From positions 1 to 18,523 of the forward strand of contig JAEDEG010000048.1 of the NCBI GenBank assembly GCA_016293435.1: DNA of 18,523 nucleotides, written 5' to 3'. Each line of letters begins with the position of its first letter. The stretch's first letter is position 1. Below, in pieces: positions 1 to 6,930 of this stretch. The translations under genes and the position numbers were made by a program. The stretch comes from Clostridia bacterium (lineage in GTDB: Bacteria; Bacillota; Clostridia; UMGS1810). Below the pieces are notes generated by a model, which worked only from the letters and a program-made list of their open reading frames with translations, was not told the origin of the DNA and did not search any database.

Positions 1-1
1 T

Positions 2-425
2 GTTGCTACAACAGAAAGCACTCAAGACCCCAATTTGAACAAACAAGACAGACTTATTGAGTATGACCTATATGTTGACAATGCGGGCGATATTGCCGGA
101 GCATGGAACATAAGAACATATATAAGCGGAATATGGCAGAGCATGTACGCAATGGAAAAAACAGCCGATTCCGCATTGCCCGTTATTAAAGATTCAAGCG
201 GCAAAATATATCCCGCAGAGCTCGGCAAATGGTATCACTATACTGTAAAACTCAGTATTCCGAACAAAAGAATGGAAACCTTTGTTGATATAGACGGCAC
301 CGGCGCACCCATAAGCCTTGGCGTTTTGAATTGGACATCTGCAAATGCGGCAACCGATTTGCGTATATTAACCGGAGGTACGGGTGAACCTACACTGTAT
401 ATGGACAATCTTTCTCTTGCAAGGC
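2..425 (+). repeat. Tandem duplication in the surface protein gene, copy A (5' truncated)
   Basis: Bases from 2 onward recur at 1151 onward with a constant offset of 1149 bp (383 codons), in frame. Identity is high throughout and perfect over 84 bases (258-341 against 1407-1490) and over the first 38 bases. The copy covers the second half of the jelly-roll module. Similarity fades after about 425, where the two Ig-like contexts differ. Confidence 0.93.
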
Positions 426-2251
426 AAGACCCTACGGCATATCCCGAAAGTGTCAAGCTTTATATGGGCAGTGATGATTATGCATTAAGCGAGGCACCGT
501 CTGCCCCCGACAAAATGACTGTTACATTTAGCACATCAATAGACCGCTCTATAGTTGATAACACAGTTATAATGGAAAACGGAACTGCAGTCGATGCCGA
601 TTTGTACTCTGCAGCCTACGATTCGGCAAGCAAAACCGCAACGCTGGTATTTACTCCTGCTCTGAAAGAAAATACAAACTATAAAATTACAATCGGCGAA
701 TTTGACTTTGAATTTACAACTGTCAAAGGAAAACCCTCAATACATTTGTATGGTGTATATAACGGCACTATATTGGACTATGGAGCCGAGTCAAAAGTGA
801 TTGCCATATCAAATCATGAATGTACACTTTCTCTGTATATAGATGACGAAATATATGACAGTGCAGATTGTACAAAATCACATGAATTTGTGCTCAAAGG
901 TTTATCCGGTGGTGTTCACAAAATAAAGGCATCCGCAAAGATAAATGAAAATGAGTATTTTTCAAAAGAAGTGACATTCAGTGTGCTTTCTTCCAAGCTT
1001 ACAACCATAATGTCTACAAAGTTTCAGGAAGAAAAAGGCACCTTTTGGATTTACAATGACAACGGCGGATATGTGCCTACGCCAAACGTCGAGGGTGAAT
1101 ATTCATATATGTTCACCATTCCGGGAACGGATGGAAAAGCTACATCATTTGTTGCTACAACAGAAAGCACTCAAGACCCCAATTTGAATAAACAAGACAG
1201 ACTTTTTGAGTATGACCTGTATGTTGACGATGCAGGCGATACTTCCGGAGCATGGAATGTAAGAACATATATAAACGGCATATCCCAAAGCATGTACTCA
1301 ATGGAGAAAACAGCCGATTCCGAATTGCCCTTTATTAAAGATGCAAGCGGCAAAATATATCCGGTAGAGCTCGGCAAATGGTATCACTATACGGTAAAAA
1401 TCAGTGTTCCGAACAAAAGAATGGAAACCTTTGTTGATATAGACGGCACCGGCGCACCCATAAGCCTTGGCGTTTTGAATTGGACATCTGAAAATGCGGC
1501 AACAGATTTTCGTGTGCAAACCGGCGGCACAGGCAATCCTGTAATTTTCATAGACAATCTTTCTGTAATAAGACCCGACTATTCTGCTTGTATAGAAAGC
1601 ATAGAAACAATTTCCAATTCTGACAGTGAAGCTGATAATTACAGAAAAACTCATATTTTTGCCAAATTCAATGTGGCTATGATGGAGGGCACCGTAAATA
1701 AAGACAACATTACCGTAAAGGCAAATGACGAGAATATCGAAATTGACAAAATAGAATATGATACTCAAAAAAAAGGTGCATTAATCAGCTTTAAAAAGCC
1801 TCTCAAATCCAATACCGACTACACTGTTATTGTCAGCAAAAATATCCGTACAAGCTCCAATATGAATCAGCCCAACGATCTTATAGTTAAATTTAATACC
1901 GGACTTAATGATGTTGACGTAAAGAAATTTGGAGCGAAGGTAAAAGGCTCAACGATTTCAAAGCTAAGCGACATTAAGCAGGGAGATGATGTCACCTTTG
2001 AATATACCCTTTTTAATAATACTTCAAAAGTGTTTGACACCGAGGTAATTATTTTTGTGGCATATGAAAATAACACTATGGTTTATTTTGAAATAAAACC
2101 GCTAAGCGGAATATCATTGACAGATGATAAAGATGCGATAATCAGTTCATCCTCTTATCGGGCAGGCGCAACACCCGACCGTGCAGAGGCTTATATATGG
2201 GAAAACATGACTTGGCCTTATTCAATTGTTGATGCGGCAAAAATGAAATAA
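2..2251 (+). CDS. Large multidomain surface or secreted protein, 3' part (5' end outside window)
   Basis: The frame is open from the first full codon, so this is the last 749 residues of a longer protein; TTG 35 is an internal Leu codon, not a start. Reading the visible part: a beta-rich jelly-roll (LamG-like) module (about 1-143), a Big_5/SbsA-type Ig-like module (about 148-241), another Ig-like module (about 243-330), a second full jelly-roll module (about 332-526), a second Big_5-like module (about 530-627), and a C-terminal beta domain (about 628-749) ending in a Trp-rich stretch (AEAYIWENMTWP) of a type common at the ends of Clostridia glycan-binding proteins. The jelly-roll copies are almost identical. 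No catalytic domain, sortase motif or SLH repeat is visible. Such modules usually bind glycans or act as spacers in extracellular enzymes and adhesins; an upstream catalytic domain is possible but not visible. Domain assignments are from pattern only. Confidence 0.85.
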   Translation, partial: VATTESTQDPNLNKQDRLIEYDLYVDNAGDIAGAWNIRTYISGIWQSMYAMEKTADSALPVIKDSSGKIYPAELGKWYHYTVKLSIPNKRMETFVDIDGTGAPISLGVLNWTSANAATDLRILTGGTGEPTLYMDNLSLARQDPTAYPESVKLYMGSDDYALSEAPSAPDKMTVTFSTSIDRSIVDNTVIMENGTAVDADLYSAAYDSASKTATLVFTPALKENTNYKITIGEFDFEFTTVKGKPSIHLYGVYNGTILDYGAESKVIAISNHECTLSLYIDDEIYDSADCTKSHEFVLKGLSGGVHKIKASAKINENEYFSKEVTFSVLSSKLTTIMSTKFQEEKGTFWIYNDNGGYVPTPNVEGEYSYMFTIPGTDGKATSFVATTESTQDPNLNKQDRLFEYDLYVDDAGDTSGAWNVRTYINGISQSMYSMEKTADSELPFIKDASGKIYPVELGKWYHYTVKISVPNKRMETFVDIDGTGAPISLGVLNWTSENAATDFRVQTGGTGNPVIFIDNLSVIRPDYSACIESIETISNSDSEADNYRKTHIFAKFNVAMMEGTVNKDNITVKANDENIEIDKIEYDTQKKGALISFKKPLKSNTDYTVIVSKNIRTSSNMNQPNDLIVKFNTGLNDVDVKKFGAKVKGSTISKLSDIKQGDDVTFEYTLFNNTSKVFDTEVIIFVAYENNTMVYFEIKPLSGISLTDDKDAIISSSSYRAGATPDRAEAYIWENMTWPYSIVDAAKMK
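1151..1574 (+). repeat. Tandem duplication in the surface protein gene, copy B
   Basis: This is the second copy of the module described at 2-425, 1149 bp downstream. Differences between copies are scattered point changes without indels, so the frame is kept. The 84-base identical block (1407-1490) suggests recent duplication or continuing gene conversion. Confidence 0.93.
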
Positions 2252-2293
2252 TATGTGATAGTATAATCTTCAAAAGCCGAAATGCAAAAACAC

Positions 2294-2411
2294 TTCAATA
2301 AGCGGCAAAGCCGCGTCATTCAACGTTTTCAGTGGGAGATTGAACTCCCGCTGAAAAAATTAAATGTCACCCGCCGCCTATAGAGGCGGGTGACATCTTA
2401 ATTTAGTTATA
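2294..2411 (+). repeat. 118-bp three-hairpin dispersed repeat, copy 1
   Basis: The sequence matches 16065-16182 on the opposite strand at 116 of 118 positions with no gaps. Three stem-loops are visible: a GCGGC/GCCGC stem with an AAA loop (2302-2314), a 13-bp stem TTTTCAGTGGGAG with its complement around loop ATTGAA (about 2326-2357), and a 12-bp stem ATGTCACCCGCC with its complement (about 2364-2397). It starts 42 bases after the stop codon of the upstream gene, on the same strand. There are no terminal inverted repeats, no clear target-site duplication and no ORF. It could be a REP/MITE-like non-autonomous element, or a repeated 3'-UTR RNA structure. On the antisense strand the third hairpin is followed by a T-rich run and could terminate transcription. 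Confidence 0.9.
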
Positions 2412-2424
2412 AAACCAATGAAAC

Positions 2425-2436
2425 CCCACTGAAAAC
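2425..2436 (+). repeat. 12-base complement of the 118-bp repeat's second stem
   Basis: CCCACTGAAAAC here is the exact complement of GTTTTCAGTGGG at 2325-2336 inside repeat copy 1, and lies 13 bases beyond the end of that repeat. It could pair with the left arm of the second hairpin as an alternative long-range stem, or be a remnant of a partial second copy. The flank of copy 2 has no equivalent. It lies about 30 bases ahead of the ribosome binding site of the GH20 gene. Confidence 0.5.
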
Positions 2437-2478
2437 AAATTTACAATATAAAAACACAATTAATTTTTGGAGGTAGAC

Positions 2479-4260
2479 GTGAAACTTAAAGACAAAATAT
2501 TTGGAATTAACAACTTTGAATTTAACAAACCCATAAATGAAATCAAATTCGATGGTGTGTATGTGGCATACAACTCAAATGAGGCTACAATAGGTTATAC
2601 AACCAAAGTTCAAAAAGCTCGCTGTTATTTTCTGCTTTCTATGAAAATAACAAAAGGTGAAACAAGCTTTGAAATAAAAGAAAAGCCCGTGTTTGACACC
2701 TGCGGTCCAATGCTTGACGTGTCACGGGGCGGTGTAATGAAAAAGGACGCAGTAAAGGATTATATTGACAAAATGACAGCTCTCGGTCTTAATATGCTTA
2801 TGCTCTACACAGAGGATACATATGAGCTTGAAGGCTATCCGTTTTTTGGGTATATGCGCGGCGGCTACACAATAGATGAGCTGAAAGAAATTGATGATTA
2901 TGCATATGAGATGGGAGTAGAGGTTATACCATGTATTCAGACTCTCGGTCATCTTGAGCAATATCTTAGATGGGGTGTTACCGCTCCATATAGAGAAAAC
3001 AGCAAAGCTCTTTTGCCTGACGAAGAACAAACATATGAATTTATTGAGGCCGAAATAAAAGCCATGAGAAAAGCATTTCGCTCTAATCGCATACACCTTG
3101 GTATGGATGAAGTTGCAGGTCTTGGTCACGGTCAGTTTTTTGAAAAACATGGCTTAGAGAAAAAGCTTGATATATTTAATCGTCATCTGAAAAGGGTGCT
3201 TGAAATATCCAAAAAATATAATTTTGAATCGATAATATGGGCAGATATGTACTTCAGTGCCGAAAACGACCACTACTATGCTGTCCCCGATGCAGTAATA
3301 CCGCAATATGCAATTGACGGCGCACCAAGCAATGTTGAGCTTTGCTTCTGGCACTACTATGACACAGATTATTCCTACTATCACAAAAAGTTTGTGCAAT
3401 ATGAGCGTTTTCAAAACCCCGTATCATTTGGCGGAGGGGTTTGGACTTGGGATGGATTGGTGCCATACTTTAAGTTTACATTAGACACTATGCTTCCCGC
3501 GCTCAAAGCCTGCGTTGACCACAATGTAAAAAATGTGTATGCCACACTTTGGGGCGGTGATGGCTGCGAAACCAACTATTTTAAGGCATTTGACTCCCTT
3601 GCCGTATTTTCGGAATATTGCTACAAGGGCACGGAATGTACCATTGACGATATTTATGATGCGGCAGGCCACATTACCAATGCAGACCGCAAATTTATAG
3701 ACACATTAAGTTCACTGTTTCTCGGATACGATGGTGCAACAGATATAGGAAAAGGACTTTTTTACACAGATCCGCTCATTAATCTTTTGCATTTTGATGT
3801 AGATTATAATATTATAAAAGACACTTACGAAAAGGCCTTGGTTAATTTAGAAAGCTATGATTACCATGAAGATTACAAATATTATAAATACTTTATAAAT
3901 ATTGCTCTCAAAAAAGCAGAAATCCTATTTAATCTTCAGCGGGAATATAAATCCGGCAATAAAGCATATCTGCTTTATATCGCAAATGAGCTTATTCCTG
4001 AATTGAAAAATGATTATAATGAATTTTATAATGAATTTTCTTCAAGTTGGCACAAAAGATATAAGGTGTTTGGTTTTGAAGCAATTGATAATCATTTTGG
4101 CGGAATTAACAACAGATTGACCTACGCATCAAACGTACTGAATAAATATTGTAACAATGAGCTTGACTCCATAGATGAATTAGAACCGGAAATTATTAAA
4201 GGACTTATACTAACATGGAGAAAAGCAAAGAGTTATATGAACAGTAATTTGACCAGTTAA
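2479..4260 (+). CDS. Glycoside hydrolase family 20 beta-N-acetylhexosaminidase (GcnA/GH20C-like)
   Basis: The product is predicted to remove terminal beta-GlcNAc or GalNAc from oligosaccharides by substrate-assisted catalysis. The (beta/alpha)8 domain starts at about residue 72 (VFDTCGPMLDVSRGG). The GH20 signature is seen as RIHLGMDEV, with the catalytic pair Asp210-Glu211; Trp-rich segments (IIWADMYF, GGVWTWDG, ATLWGGDG) would line the active site. A helical C-terminal region (about 400-593) fits the C-terminal domain of GH20C-type enzymes, which are of similar length. There is no signal peptide, so it probably acts in the cytoplasm on imported oligosaccharides. I choose GTG 2479, five bases after GGAGG (2469-2473); the longer TTG start at 2467 would overlap that site. 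It is alone on this strand, after the 118-bp repeat, with no obvious promoter of its own. Family assignment is firm; linkage specificity is inferred. Confidence 0.9.
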   Translation: MKLKDKIFGINNFEFNKPINEIKFDGVYVAYNSNEATIGYTTKVQKARCYFLLSMKITKGETSFEIKEKPVFDTCGPMLDVSRGGVMKKDAVKDYIDKMTALGLNMLMLYTEDTYELEGYPFFGYMRGGYTIDELKEIDDYAYEMGVEVIPCIQTLGHLEQYLRWGVTAPYRENSKALLPDEEQTYEFIEAEIKAMRKAFRSNRIHLGMDEVAGLGHGQFFEKHGLEKKLDIFNRHLKRVLEISKKYNFESIIWADMYFSAENDHYYAVPDAVIPQYAIDGAPSNVELCFWHYYDTDYSYYHKKFVQYERFQNPVSFGGGVWTWDGLVPYFKFTLDTMLPALKACVDHNVKNVYATLWGGDGCETNYFKAFDSLAVFSEYCYKGTECTIDDIYDAAGHITNADRKFIDTLSSLFLGYDGATDIGKGLFYTDPLINLLHFDVDYNIIKDTYEKALVNLESYDYHEDYKYYKYFINIALKKAEILFNLQREYKSGNKAYLLYIANELIPELKNDYNEFYNEFSSSWHKRYKVFGFEAIDNHFGGINNRLTYASNVLNKYCNNELDSIDELEPEIIKGLILTWRKAKSYMNSNLTS

Positions 4261-4295
4261 TTTTAAGCAAAGAAAATGAGGGTTGTAGCAGTTTT

Positions 4296-4352
4296 TGTGG
4301 GCAAACTATTTTTTGAGCTAAAAATTTGCCCACAGCCCATCATTTGCCCACA
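4296..4352 (+). terminator. Hairpin with two alternative right arms, downstream of GH20
   Basis: TGTGGGCAAA (4296-4305) is perfectly complementary to TTTGCCCACA at 4325-4334 and again at 4343-4352, so one left arm can pair with either of two right arms. It begins 36 bases after the GH20 stop codon. No strong T-run follows on the plus strand, so a terminator role is inferred from position and stem strength. Confidence 0.5.
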
Positions 4353-4379
4353 GGAGAAAAAAATACGATTAGATACAAA

Positions 4380-4413
4380 AAACACGATTAACTGTGATTG
4401 GATAATCGTGTTT
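4380..4413. terminator. 11-bp hairpin in the convergent junction, possibly bidirectional terminator
   Basis: AAACACGATTA (4380-4390) and TAATCGTGTTT (4403-4413) form a perfect 11-bp stem with a 12-base loop. The A-run before the stem becomes a T-run on the minus strand, which suits termination of the rubrerythrin transcript; TTT ends the right arm on the plus strand. This junction of two convergent genes also holds five copies of the heptamer ACGATTA in either orientation (4365, 4384, 4403, 4464, 4485). No coding signal was seen in 4261-4488. Confidence 0.6.
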
Positions 4414-4488
4414 CGTGTTCTTAACTCTAAAACGCAGTATTTAAGCGAATTTCGAGGTTTATTTAATCGTATTTATTTGTATCTACGA

Positions 4489-5073
4489 TTAACCAAAATA
4501 TCTCTTCAAAAGTCCTTCAAGACCTCTACCGTGTCTTGCCTCGTCACGAGCCATCTCGTGCACAGTATCGTGAATAGCATCAAGACCGTTTTTCTTTGCA
4601 CAAGCTGCAAGGTCAAATTTACCCTGAGTTGCACCATATTCGCAGTCTACTCTCCAAGCAAGGTTATCCTTTGTTGTAGCTTTCATGTTGGGTTCGAGGT
4701 CTTCACCCAAAAGCTCTGCAAATTTTGCAGCATGTTCAGCTTCTTCATAAGCTGCTTTTTCCCAATAAAGACCAATCTCGGGATATCCTTCGCGGTGTGC
4801 TATGCGTGCCATGCAAAGATACATTCCGACTTCGGCACATTCGCCGTTGAAGTTTGCCATGAGCTGGTCAAAGATAAACTTTTTGTCTTCTTCGCTTATG
4901 TCGGGGTTATTTTTTACAGTTTTGCCGTACACACCATATTCATGCACTGCAGCAAGAGCTGCTCCCTCCTGCATAACCTTAAACTTATCGCCGGAAGCCT
5001 TACAAACCGGACATTTTTCGGGTGCGGAATCTCCCTCGTGAACATAACCGCAAACTGAACATACAAATTTCAT
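4489..5073 (-). CDS. Reverse rubrerythrin (rubredoxin domain N-terminal, diiron domain C-terminal)
   Basis: The product is predicted to detoxify peroxide (and probably oxygen) in the cytoplasm using electrons passed from a rubredoxin centre to a diiron centre. The rubredoxin-like domain is at the N-terminus: CxxCG at Cys5/Cys8 and CPVC at Cys21/Cys24. The ferritin-like domain follows (about 50-194) with Glu/His clusters typical of diiron ligands (GECAEVGMYL, EEAEHAAKF, ARDEARHG). In classical rubrerythrin the rubredoxin domain is C-terminal, so this order defines the reverse type, known from Clostridium. ATG 5073 is preceded by AAGGAG. It lies 15 bases after the perR-like gene and is almost certainly cotranscribed with it, so peroxide-responsive control is expected. 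Confidence 0.94.
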   Translation of the reverse strand: MKFVCSVCGYVHEGDSAPEKCPVCKASGDKFKVMQEGAALAAVHEYGVYGKTVKNNPDISEEDKKFIFDQLMANFNGECAEVGMYLCMARIAHREGYPEIGLYWEKAAYEEAEHAAKFAELLGEDLEPNMKATTKDNLAWRVDCEYGATQGKFDLAACAKKNGLDAIHDTVHEMARDEARHGRGLEGLLKRYFG

Positions 5074-5088
5074 AATAGCATTTCTCCT

Positions 5089-5493
5089 TTAATATAAATT
5101 TTTTGATTTACAATCTTTACAACTGCCGGTATAAAAAATTTCTCTGGTTTCAATATCAAAACCGTCTAAGCCGAATTCCGAATCGAAGCTTACCTTGAAA
5201 TCATAGACTCTCCGGCACAAGTCACATTTGAAGTGCCCATGATGAGCAGTTTCTGCATCGTAACGTATCTGATTGCCGTCTATAGGCAACGCCTTTATGA
5301 TGCCGCTTGATACAAATAGCTTTACGGTGTTATATACCGTGGTTTTTGAAAGTGTAGGCACTTTTGGGTGAAGCTCCCGATAAATCTCGTCAACGGTAGG
5401 ATGAAATTTGGTTCCCTTGAGGAAATCGTATATCATCACTCTGACTATAGACGGCTTAACGTTGTGATCAGTCAAAAGCTTTGCACTGTCCAC
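5089..5493 (-). CDS. Fur-family metalloregulator, PerR-like
   Basis: This is a DNA-binding repressor predicted to sense peroxide through metal-bound histidines and to control itself and the adjacent rubrerythrin. The winged-helix domain contains PTLSKTTVYNTVKLF, the recognition-helix region of the family. The dimerisation domain carries HHGHFKCDLC and a C-terminal CKDC, giving the paired CxxC structural zinc site. Of the Fur subfamilies (Fur, Zur, PerR), PerR is preferred because of the rubrerythrin partner. I choose GTG 5493: AAGGAAGAAGG lies seven bases upstream and the 134-residue protein begins like other family members. A TTG at 5529 would add 12 residues, but it sits inside the palindrome at 5522-5534 and lacks a good ribosome binding site. 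Confidence 0.88.
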   Translation of the reverse strand: MDSAKLLTDHNVKPSIVRVMIYDFLKGTKFHPTVDEIYRELHPKVPTLSKTTVYNTVKLFVSSGIIKALPIDGNQIRYDAETAHHGHFKCDLCRRVYDFKVSFDSEFGLDGFDIETREIFYTGSCKDCKSKNLY

Positions 5494-5521
5494 CTGAGCA
5501 CCTTCTTCCTTATTTAGTTTT

Positions 5522-5534
5522 TGTAACAATTACA
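5522..5534. promoter_or_regulatory. Palindrome in the perR-rubrerythrin leader, candidate operator
   Basis: TGTAA-CAA-TTACA is a perfect 5+3+5 inverted repeat lying between the -10 box and the GTG start of the perR-like gene. Position and symmetry suit autoregulation. It is not a close match to the classic Bacillus Per box, so the assignment to PerR is an inference. Confidence 0.45.
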
Positions 5535-5556
5535 TTTCTGTATCGATTACACATTT

Positions 5557-5585
5557 AATATAGCACATTTTTTTTCATTTGTCAA
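5557..5585 (-). promoter_or_regulatory. Sigma-A-type promoter of the perR-rubrerythrin operon
   Basis: On the minus strand, TTGACA (5580-5585) is a perfect -35 box and TATATT (5557-5562) a near-perfect -10 box, separated by 17 bases. It is the only such promoter upstream of the perR-like gene, and leaves a leader of about 55 bases. Confidence 0.85.
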
Positions 5586-5618
5586 CACCTTTTTCAAAAT
5601 TTTTTAATTTTTTTAAAA

Positions 5619-5660
5619 AACAGAGCGGACCTTCTTCTTATTAAGTAGGTTCACTCTGTT
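5619..5660 (-). terminator. Rho-independent terminator of the folT-queH operon
   Basis: AACAGAG...ACCT (5647-5660 on the minus strand) pairs with AGGTCCGCTCTGTT (5619-5632), 14 positions with one G-U and one mismatch, around a 14-base loop. On the minus strand it is followed directly by a T-run. It starts 12 bases after the stop codon of the queH::HAD gene. Confidence 0.85.
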
Positions 5661-5672
5661 CGGGCTGTTTCT

Positions 5673-6923
5673 TCAAAGATTTTTTCTGTTCACAAGATCC
5701 ATCATTGTTCCTATATATATATCACAGTTTTTTTCTATATCATCAATAAATTTAAGCTCGGTTTCCTCCTTTACTGCAACCACCCTGTAGCCGGCAGACT
5801 TTGCTGTCGTAATGGCATGGTGTGCATCTTCAAAAACAACAACGTCTCTTTTGTCAAAGCCAAGCTTTTTTGCGCTCTCGTCATAGATGAGGCTCTCACG
5901 CTTAGACGCACCCACATCGGAACATGTAAGCACAAATTCAAACATATCTTTAAGCCCGAGAACGTTTAGCGCAAGCTCCACAAACTCATTTCTCGTGGCT
6001 GTGGCAATACACAGCTTTATACCACGCTGTTTTGCATAGGTCAAAAACTCAGCTGCACCGTCTTTGAGCACAACATCATTAGCATACAAATTATAGATTT
6101 TTTTATTAAGCATTTTTTCCAGCTCTTCGGCCGAGGGTTCAAGAGAATATTTTTCTCTTACATATTCAGCACATTCGAGCACCGTCATGGCACGAATACG
6201 CTCTCTTAAGTCGGGCTCGGGAGTTTTGCCAAATGAGCGCACAAAGCTCGAAGCAAAATCTTCGTAAAATCCCATTGTATCAAAAAGCGTGCCGTCTGCA
6301 TCAAAAATAAAGCCCTTGGCACTCATAATTCTTTGAGCAAGAGAATATTTGCATCCGCAAAAATCCTGACGGTACATATTGTATTTTTTGGAAAGCTCAC
6401 AAGAACGCTTGTAGCCGTTTTGCTTTTTGAAGTCGGATTCAAGATACGAAACACCGTATTTTTCGCCAAGCTCCCTACCAATGGCATTAAGGCGCTTTGC
6501 ACATTTAAGCGGGCTTACGGACAGAGTTGTTGTATAGCAGTCAAAACCGTGCTCTGCAGCATATTGGGCTGTTTTTTGAAGCCGAAGTCTGTAGCACCTC
6601 GTGCAACGGTCGCCACCCTCGTCAATATCTTCAAGCCCCGATGCAGCTTCTTTAAAATCTTCGCTGCACCAAGGCATGGCTACAAAGCTTATTTTGGCAT
6701 CGGATGGCAGAAGAGCGCAAAAACGCTCTTGCTCTTTGCACCTCTTATAATATTCGGACTTTGGAAAAATATTGGGATTATAGTAGAGCACCGTGACCTC
6801 AAACTCGCATGCAAGAAGCTCCAACACAGAAGTAGAACAAGGTGCACAGCAGCTGTGAAGAAGCAGACTTGGTCTTTCTATACCGCGAAGGCTCTCGTCA
6901 ATAATATATACGGGCTTTTTCAT
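5673..6923 (-). CDS. queH: Epoxyqueuosine reductase QueH fused to a HAD-family phosphatase
   Basis: The N-terminal half (about 1-198) is QueH (formerly DUF208), which reduces epoxyqueuosine to queuosine in the tRNA wobble base using Fe-S chemistry. Its hallmark cysteines are present: HSCCAPC (Cys25, 26, 29), RCTRC (Cys107, 110) and FCGC (Cys189, 191). The C-terminal half (about 203-416) is a full HAD hydrolase of the beta-phosphoglucomutase-like type: DADGTLFD (nucleophile Asp208, acid Asp210), a Thr-containing motif II (IATAT), the Lys of SKRES (about 341), and FEDAHHA (Glu365-Asp366). Both halves are of normal length and joined by only a few residues, in one open frame. Met200 could restart translation of the HAD part alone. 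ATG 6923 lies seven bases after folT, with AAGGAA inside the end of folT, suggesting coupling. The HAD substrate is unknown; a (deoxy)nucleotide or queuosine-related phosphate is conceivable but unsupported. Confidence 0.9.
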   Translation of the reverse strand: MKKPVYIIDESLRGIERPSLLLHSCCAPCSTSVLELLACEFEVTVLYYNPNIFPKSEYYKRCKEQERFCALLPSDAKISFVAMPWCSEDFKEAASGLEDIDEGGDRCTRCYRLRLQKTAQYAAEHGFDCYTTTLSVSPLKCAKRLNAIGRELGEKYGVSYLESDFKKQNGYKRSCELSKKYNMYRQDFCGCKYSLAQRIMSAKGFIFDADGTLFDTMGFYEDFASSFVRSFGKTPEPDLRERIRAMTVLECAEYVREKYSLEPSAEELEKMLNKKIYNLYANDVVLKDGAAEFLTYAKQRGIKLCIATATRNEFVELALNVLGLKDMFEFVLTCSDVGASKRESLIYDESAKKLGFDKRDVVVFEDAHHAITTAKSAGYRVVAVKEETELKFIDDIEKNCDIYIGTMMDLVNRKNL

Positions 6924-6930
6924 ATCTTAA

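Noticed and set aside
1298..1768. Minus-strand open frame of 156 codons within the surface protein gene
   Set aside because: It overlaps the repeat module of a well-supported gene and shows no recognisable domain or ribosome binding site.
2294..2411. CRISPR array or tRNA-like RNA in the repeated element
   Set aside because: There is one unit per locus, no spacers, and no cloverleaf or T-loop signature; the structure is three simple hairpins.
4276..5058. Long plus-strand open frame of 260 codons opposite the rubrerythrin gene
   Set aside because: It is the antisense shadow of rubrerythrin, whose protein has all family motifs; the shadow has a Cys/Phe/Ser-rich composition and no ribosome binding site.
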